Shown here one piece after another: positions 23,892 through 26,773 of a stretch of DNA of 26,773 bases (position 1 is the stretch's first letter; each line of letters starts with the position of its first letter). The position numbers and the translations under genes were made by a program. Source of the DNA: an uncultured Alphaproteobacteria bacterium (GTDB lineage: Bacteria; Pseudomonadota; Alphaproteobacteria; RF32; CAG-239); NCBI GenBank assembly GCA_944391355.1, contig CALXTG010000054.1, forward strand, positions 1 to 26,773, given 5' to 3'. Under the pieces are notes generated by a model, which ran no database searches, was not told the origin of the DNA, and saw only the letters and a program-made list of their open reading frames with translations.

Positions 23892-25112
23892 CTAATCACG
23901 CGACCTGTCCCGCATATTGCGGATTCGTTCCATATTCTCGCGGCTGATTTTTTTCTCGGCCTTTTTCTCCGGCGCGGGAGGTTCCGGTGTTTTTTCTTTG
24001 GCAACCTCTTGCTGAAATTCCTGCTTCATGGCGCGGCGGGCCTCAAGCTCCTGACGTTTGCGCTCCTCAATGATTTTCCGCAGCTCGGCATTATGCCCTT
24101 TGGCCTCTTTTTCCTTTTCTTCCTTAATATATTCCAAAGCCTCGCTGTCTTTAACCGGCGGCTTCTCGCCCGATTTCCGGAATACTTTCTTTCCGGCTTC
24201 CAGAACCTTGCCGATATCCAGACATTTGGCTTTTGTCATATCCCAAACTCCGATTTCCTTATTTCCCAAAAATAAATCGGTAAAATCAATTCCCTTAAAT
24301 TCTTTGCCTTTTTTCTTTTTCGGCGCCATAATCTGTTTCAGCTCCTGCGGGGTCGGAACCCTTCCCAAAGCCTGCGCGATCTGCTGCGGGGTAATATTGG
24401 TCTCGCTTAAATCCAGTTCCATGATATTAATGCCGGTAAAATCAATGCCGGTAAAATCCGCTCCGCGCAGATCAACGTTTTTCAAATCAATTTTCGATAA
24501 ATCAAGCAGCGTCAGATTCAGAAATTTGAAATTAAGTTTATGCTGAGAATATTTAGCCAGATATTCGATTAAAGCCTGCAGCTCTTCAATCCCCAGATCA
24601 TCAATGACAATATCCAGCAAAACGGCATTTTGAATATCGGCTTCCGTCAGCTTGACGCCGCTGAGATTAGCTCCGGTAAAATTGGTATCGACCAGCACGC
24701 TGCCGCTGAAAACCGCCCCGGTCAGATCGGCGCCGCTTAAATTGGCACCGCTTAAATCAGCGCCGGAAAAATCGACCCCGCGCAGATTGGCGCCGGAAAA
24801 ATCAACCCCGCTCAGGTTGGCAACCGAGAAATTGGCGCCTTCAAAGTTTTCTCTGCTGTAATTGCCGCCTTCAAGATTCTTCCCGGCAAAATCAATATGC
24901 CCCGAAAAAAAGGTATCTTCCTGCCGGCGTTTGCGTTCCGGCGGCAAACCGCGCGAAACCGCCGACCAGCCGCCATAATTGCCGTCATTGTTTTCCGAGC
25001 GCGGATCGTAAAGAACTTTAGCCTTTTTCCAAGAAAAATCTCCTTCTTTGGACTGCTTGACCTTATCATGTATTTTATCGATACCGAAACCTTTTTTAGT
25101 GTCTTCCGTCAT
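23892..25112 (-). CDS. pentapeptide-repeat protein with charged coiled-coil tail
   Basis: A 406-residue soluble protein. Two pentapeptide-repeat blocks (A[N/D]LSG-type) occupy about 70-165 and 195-240 and should form a right-handed quadrilateral beta-helix. They are separated by a helical insert (DDLGIEELQALIEYLAKY). After them come TPQQIAQALGRVPTPQELKQIM, a Lys-rich patch, a KGIDF stretch, then a long Glu/Lys/Arg coiled coil (about 320-370), a Pro-rich linker and a basic tail. The N-terminal 65 residues are charged and carry no signal. The ATG at 25112 has AAGGA 9 nt upstream and a good promoter at 25141-25169. It is the first gene of the unit with the TraG-like ATPase and the HExxH protein. 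A scaffold or substrate-adaptor role is inference; gyrase-protecting (Qnr-like) activity looks unlikely with this long tail. Confidence 0.88.
   Translation of the reverse strand: MTEDTKKGFGIDKIHDKVKQSKEGDFSWKKAKVLYDPRSENNDGNYGGWSAVSRGLPPERKRRQEDTFFSGHIDFAGKNLEGGNYSRENFEGANFSVANLSGVDFSGANLRGVDFSGADLSGANLSGADLTGAVFSGSVLVDTNFTGANLSGVKLTEADIQNAVLLDIVIDDLGIEELQALIEYLAKYSQHKLNFKFLNLTLLDLSKIDLKNVDLRGADFTGIDFTGINIMELDLSETNITPQQIAQALGRVPTPQELKQIMAPKKKKGKEFKGIDFTDLFLGNKEIGVWDMTKAKCLDIGKVLEAGKKVFRKSGEKPPVKDSEALEYIKEEKEKEAKGHNAELRKIIEERKRQELEARRAMKQEFQQEVAKEKTPEPPAPEKKAEKKISRENMERIRNMRDRSRD
24658..24848 (-). repeat. 15-bp periodic DNA coding for pentapeptide repeats
   Basis: Near-tandem 15-base units built on variants of AAATTGGCGCC and GCCGCTTAAAT encode the first pentapeptide block of the gene around it. 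The repetition is explained by the protein, though its regularity could allow slippage by whole units. Confidence 0.7.
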
Positions 25113-25140
25113 TCCTGAAATTCCTTACGGTTATCGCTTT

Positions 25141-25169
25141 ATCTTACAGCAACAATTGTCTTTTGACAA
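25141..25169 (-). promoter_or_regulatory. promoter with overlapping TTGTC/GACAA palindrome for the three-gene unit
   Basis: On the minus strand TTGTCA (-35, one base from consensus) and TAAGAT (-10) are exactly 17 nt apart; the transcript would start near 25134, about 22 nt before the ATG at 25112. TTGTC and GACAA form an inverted repeat with a 4-nt spacer (25156-25169) overlapping the -35 box, a natural place for a repressor. The regulator is unknown. Confidence 0.5.
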
Positions 25170-25251
25170 ACATTTTCAACAATTCTGTTAAAAATTTTTA
25201 GCCTCCCCGCTCAATCGGTTTAGACAGAAAAACAGGTTGTGCTATAGCTTT

Positions 25252-25272
25252 TAAAGAAACCGTCGGCGGTTA
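25252..25272 (-). terminator. possible terminator downstream of recX
   Basis: On the minus strand AACCG and CGGTT pair around CCGA, followed by TCTTT, 27 nt after the recX stop. The stem is short, so termination is only likely, not sure. The remaining gap to the pentapeptide gene holds that unit's promoter. Confidence 0.4.
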
Positions 25273-25298
25273 ATTCGCTCTCGCTGGCAAGCCAGGCT

Positions 25299-25856
25299 TC
25301 ACAGAGCATTCTCCGCTTGTTCTGAATCCAAAACCGCCATAACCGTTTCATAATCAAAACCGGCCGCCACCAGAGTACGCATATCTTTCTGCCGGTTATC
25401 CCGCCGTTCTTCTTCATCGCGGCGAAAGGGGCCGAGGTGTTTTTTGCGCGCCAGCCGCATGGCGGCAGCAAAAGGATCATACTCCTGTTCTTCGGCAAAT
25501 TGTTCGATTAAATTTTCATCTATTCCCTTAGCCTTAAGTTTTCCCTGAATATAACGCAGCGACTTTCCCGCCGCCATATAGTTTTTAACCTTTAATTCGG
25601 CATAACGTTCATCGCTGATATAACCGTAATTTTGAAACTCGGCCAACACCTCTTCAACCCAGCCTTCGGCTTCGCCGCGATTAAATTCCGGATTCTGAAA
25701 AGCATATTTTTGTATTCGCCGGTACAAAACCTGTCGCAAATTTTCCGTCGAAGTTTCAAACCGCTGCAAATAATATAAACCGATATTTTTCAGCCGCTGC
25801 TTGGTAATTTTTCTAACCGACCGCCGGGTTTTATTTTTTTCTTCTTCCGTAAACAC
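25299..25856 (-). CDS. recX: RecX regulatory protein
   Basis: RecX binds RecA filaments and limits recombination and SOS activity. The 185-residue product shows the helical three-repeat RecX layout: LYYLQRFETSTENLRQVLYRRIQKY (about 27-51), then the central VLAEFQNYGYISDERYAELKVKNYMAAGKSLRYIQGKLKAKGID block, then RKKHLGPF and a C-terminal helical repeat ending MRTLVAAGFDYETVMAVL. The start is GTG at 25856 with AAAGGA 8-9 nt upstream. recA is not adjacent, as is common in alphaproteobacteria. It is divergent from hslO, with 63 nt between the two starts. The assignment rests on the central block and size. Confidence 0.9.
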   Translation of the reverse strand: MFTEEEKNKTRRSVRKITKQRLKNIGLYYLQRFETSTENLRQVLYRRIQKYAFQNPEFNRGEAEGWVEEVLAEFQNYGYISDERYAELKVKNYMAAGKSLRYIQGKLKAKGIDENLIEQFAEEQEYDPFAAAMRLARKKHLGPFRRDEEERRDNRQKDMRTLVAAGFDYETVMAVLDSEQAENAL

Positions 25857-25885
25857 TTGAAAAATCCTTTAAACAAGATTATACA
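25857..25885 (+). promoter_or_regulatory. probable promoter for hslO
   Basis: TTGAAA (25857-25862) and TATACA (25880-25885) are 17 nt apart, with transcription expected near 25892 and a leader of about 28 nt. The -35 box abuts the recX start codon on the other strand, so recX must use signals within the same 63 bp or inside hslO. No heat-shock-type operator is evident. Confidence 0.45.
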
Positions 25886-25919
25886 ATCAGCATAACAACT
25901 TTACGTAAGGAACATTATA

Positions 25920-26773
25920 GTGCAGAACAATCACTTTGACAACTGTGTCGCTTTTCATATTGACAACGGCGCTTTTCGCGGCCGCTTAGTCCGTATGAAT
26001 GAAGTTATCAACACCATTTTGAACAAACATAAATATCCGCTGCCGGTATCGGCGGTTTTGGCCGAAGCAATCGTTCTTGCCGCCATGCTTGCCAGCAACC
26101 TGAAATATAAAGGGCTGTTCACTCTGCAAACCCAAAGCAACGGTCCGGTTTCGCTAATCGTGGTTGACGTCACTTCCGAAGGAAAAATCCGTGCTTATGC
26201 CCGTTTTGACGAGCAGCGGCTGACGCATTCGCAGCAGCTGCGCAAAACCGACGGGCAGATTGAGCCCGCGCCTCACCTGATGGGCGAAGGCCACCTCGCT
26301 TTCACCGTCGATCAGGGCCCCGATACCGAACTTTATCAGGGTGTCGTGGATTTGCAGGGCAAGACCATGAGCGAACTGGCATTACGCTATTTCAAACAGT
26401 CTGAACAGATTGATACCTGGCTGCAGCTGTATCTTAAAGCTCCCGAGGGCGATTCGCAAAGCTGGCAGGCTGCCGGGCTGATGTTGCAAAAACTGCCCGA
26501 AATCGGCGGAAAAATTCAGGAAGGTGATGATCTTAACGCCCAGTGGGAAGAAGCCAAAGTCTTCGCCGAAAGCCTGCGCGAAGATGAAATCTTTGATGCC
26601 GAACTTTCCTCTGCCGAACTTTTGCATCGCCTTTTTCATGCCAACAATCTGGTTATCAGCAAAAGCATTGACTACAGTTTCGGCTGCCGCTGCAGCCGCG
26701 AAAAACTGCTGAACACGCTGAGCGGTTTCTCACCGGAAGAAATTGAAAGCATGGTCGAAAAGAACAAAATTAC
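25920..26773 (+). CDS. hslO: redox-regulated chaperone Hsp33 (3' end outside window)
   Basis: Hsp33 is a cytoplasmic holdase activated by oxidation of its zinc-bound cysteines. The open frame runs from GTG at 25920 to the window edge, giving 284 residues. It shows the N-terminal core (RGRLVRMNEVINTIL, ASNLKYKGLFTLQTQSNGPVSLIVVDV), the GEGHLAFTVDQGP segment, and the first zinc-binding pair Cys256-x-Cys258 in FGCRCSREK. The second pair (CxxC), expected about 30 residues further on, lies beyond the window. The GTG start is supported by AAGGA 8 nt upstream (25907-25911) and by homologous length. The identification is firm although the gene is incomplete. Confidence 0.96.
   Translation, partial: MQNNHFDNCVAFHIDNGAFRGRLVRMNEVINTILNKHKYPLPVSAVLAEAIVLAAMLASNLKYKGLFTLQTQSNGPVSLIVVDVTSEGKIRAYARFDEQRLTHSQQLRKTDGQIEPAPHLMGEGHLAFTVDQGPDTELYQGVVDLQGKTMSELALRYFKQSEQIDTWLQLYLKAPEGDSQSWQAAGLMLQKLPEIGGKIQEGDDLNAQWEEAKVFAESLREDEIFDAELSSAELLHRLFHANNLVISKSIDYSFGCRCSREKLLNTLSGFSPEEIESMVEKNKI

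Noticed and set aside
24658..24848. CRISPR array or minisatellite
   Set aside because: The 15-bp period is in frame and encodes A[N/D]LSG pentapeptides. There are no unique spacers.
20199..25112. Remnant of an integrated conjugative element
   Set aside because: No relaxase, integrase, VirB homologue, tRNA target or flanking direct repeat is visible. Both flanks are intact housekeeping genes, so an element boundary cannot be supported from this window.
25220..25498. 92-residue minus-strand frame overlapping the recX end
   Set aside because: It is a shifted frame of recX that reads on past its stop; the RecX frame carries the conserved blocks and a supported start.

Overview
The window most likely comes from an alphaproteobacterium. 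The strongest marker is an ATP12-type F1-ATPase assembly chaperone (14843-15337), a family of alphaproteobacteria and mitochondria, lying in a rarA-crcB-rluC-asmA-ATP12 gene order. The Cys-rich secreted proteins at the left edge and the mixed base composition remind me of uncultured gut alphaproteobacteria, but that placement is inference. No tRNA, rRNA, CRISPR, integrase, transposase or phage gene is visible.

Layout. (1) 1-1901, plus strand: two adjacent Cys-rich exported proteins, the first cut by the window edge. (2) 2113-9699, minus strand: a seven-gene cell-wall/elongasome cluster transcribed ddl > miaA > mreB > mreC > mreD > mrdA > rodA. Two related ~120-bp near-perfect palindromes lie in it, one 5-7 nt past the mreB stop and one 5-7 nt past the rodA stop. 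(3) 9778-11966, plus strand: a DUF3108-type exported protein and the U32-family tRNA hydroxylase trhP. They converge on a small membrane-protein operon through a 50-bp perfect palindrome whose 4-nt loop carries both stop codons. (4) 11963-14458, minus strand: two tiny membrane proteins, two TPR/helical proteins and a Cys-rich DUF2769-like protein, several with good promoters and one with a clear terminator. (5) 14543-20129, minus strand: rarA > crcB > rluC > asmA > ATP12 > acyP, mostly overlapping or a few bases apart. (6) 20199-25112, minus strand: three genes from one predicted promoter, encoding a pentapeptide-repeat/coiled-coil protein, a membrane-anchored VirD4/TraG-like ATPase and an HExxH putative metalloprotein. 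(7) 25299-26773: recX and hslO (Hsp33, cut by the window edge), divergently transcribed.

How the genes work together. Region 2 supplies D-Ala-D-Ala for peptidoglycan (Ddl) and the core rod complex: MreB filament, MreC/MreD scaffold, PBP2 transpeptidase and RodA glycosyltransferase. Region 5 is housekeeping: replication-fork rescue, fluoride export, rRNA pseudouridylation, envelope lipid homeostasis and ATP synthase assembly. Region 6 is the best candidate for an undescribed system: an orphan type IV coupling-protein-like ATPase with a possible scaffold and a possible protease, and no relaxase or VirB gene in view. The paired palindromes behind mreB and rodA are the most interesting non-coding signal, because the two copies differ at paired positions in ways that keep the stem.
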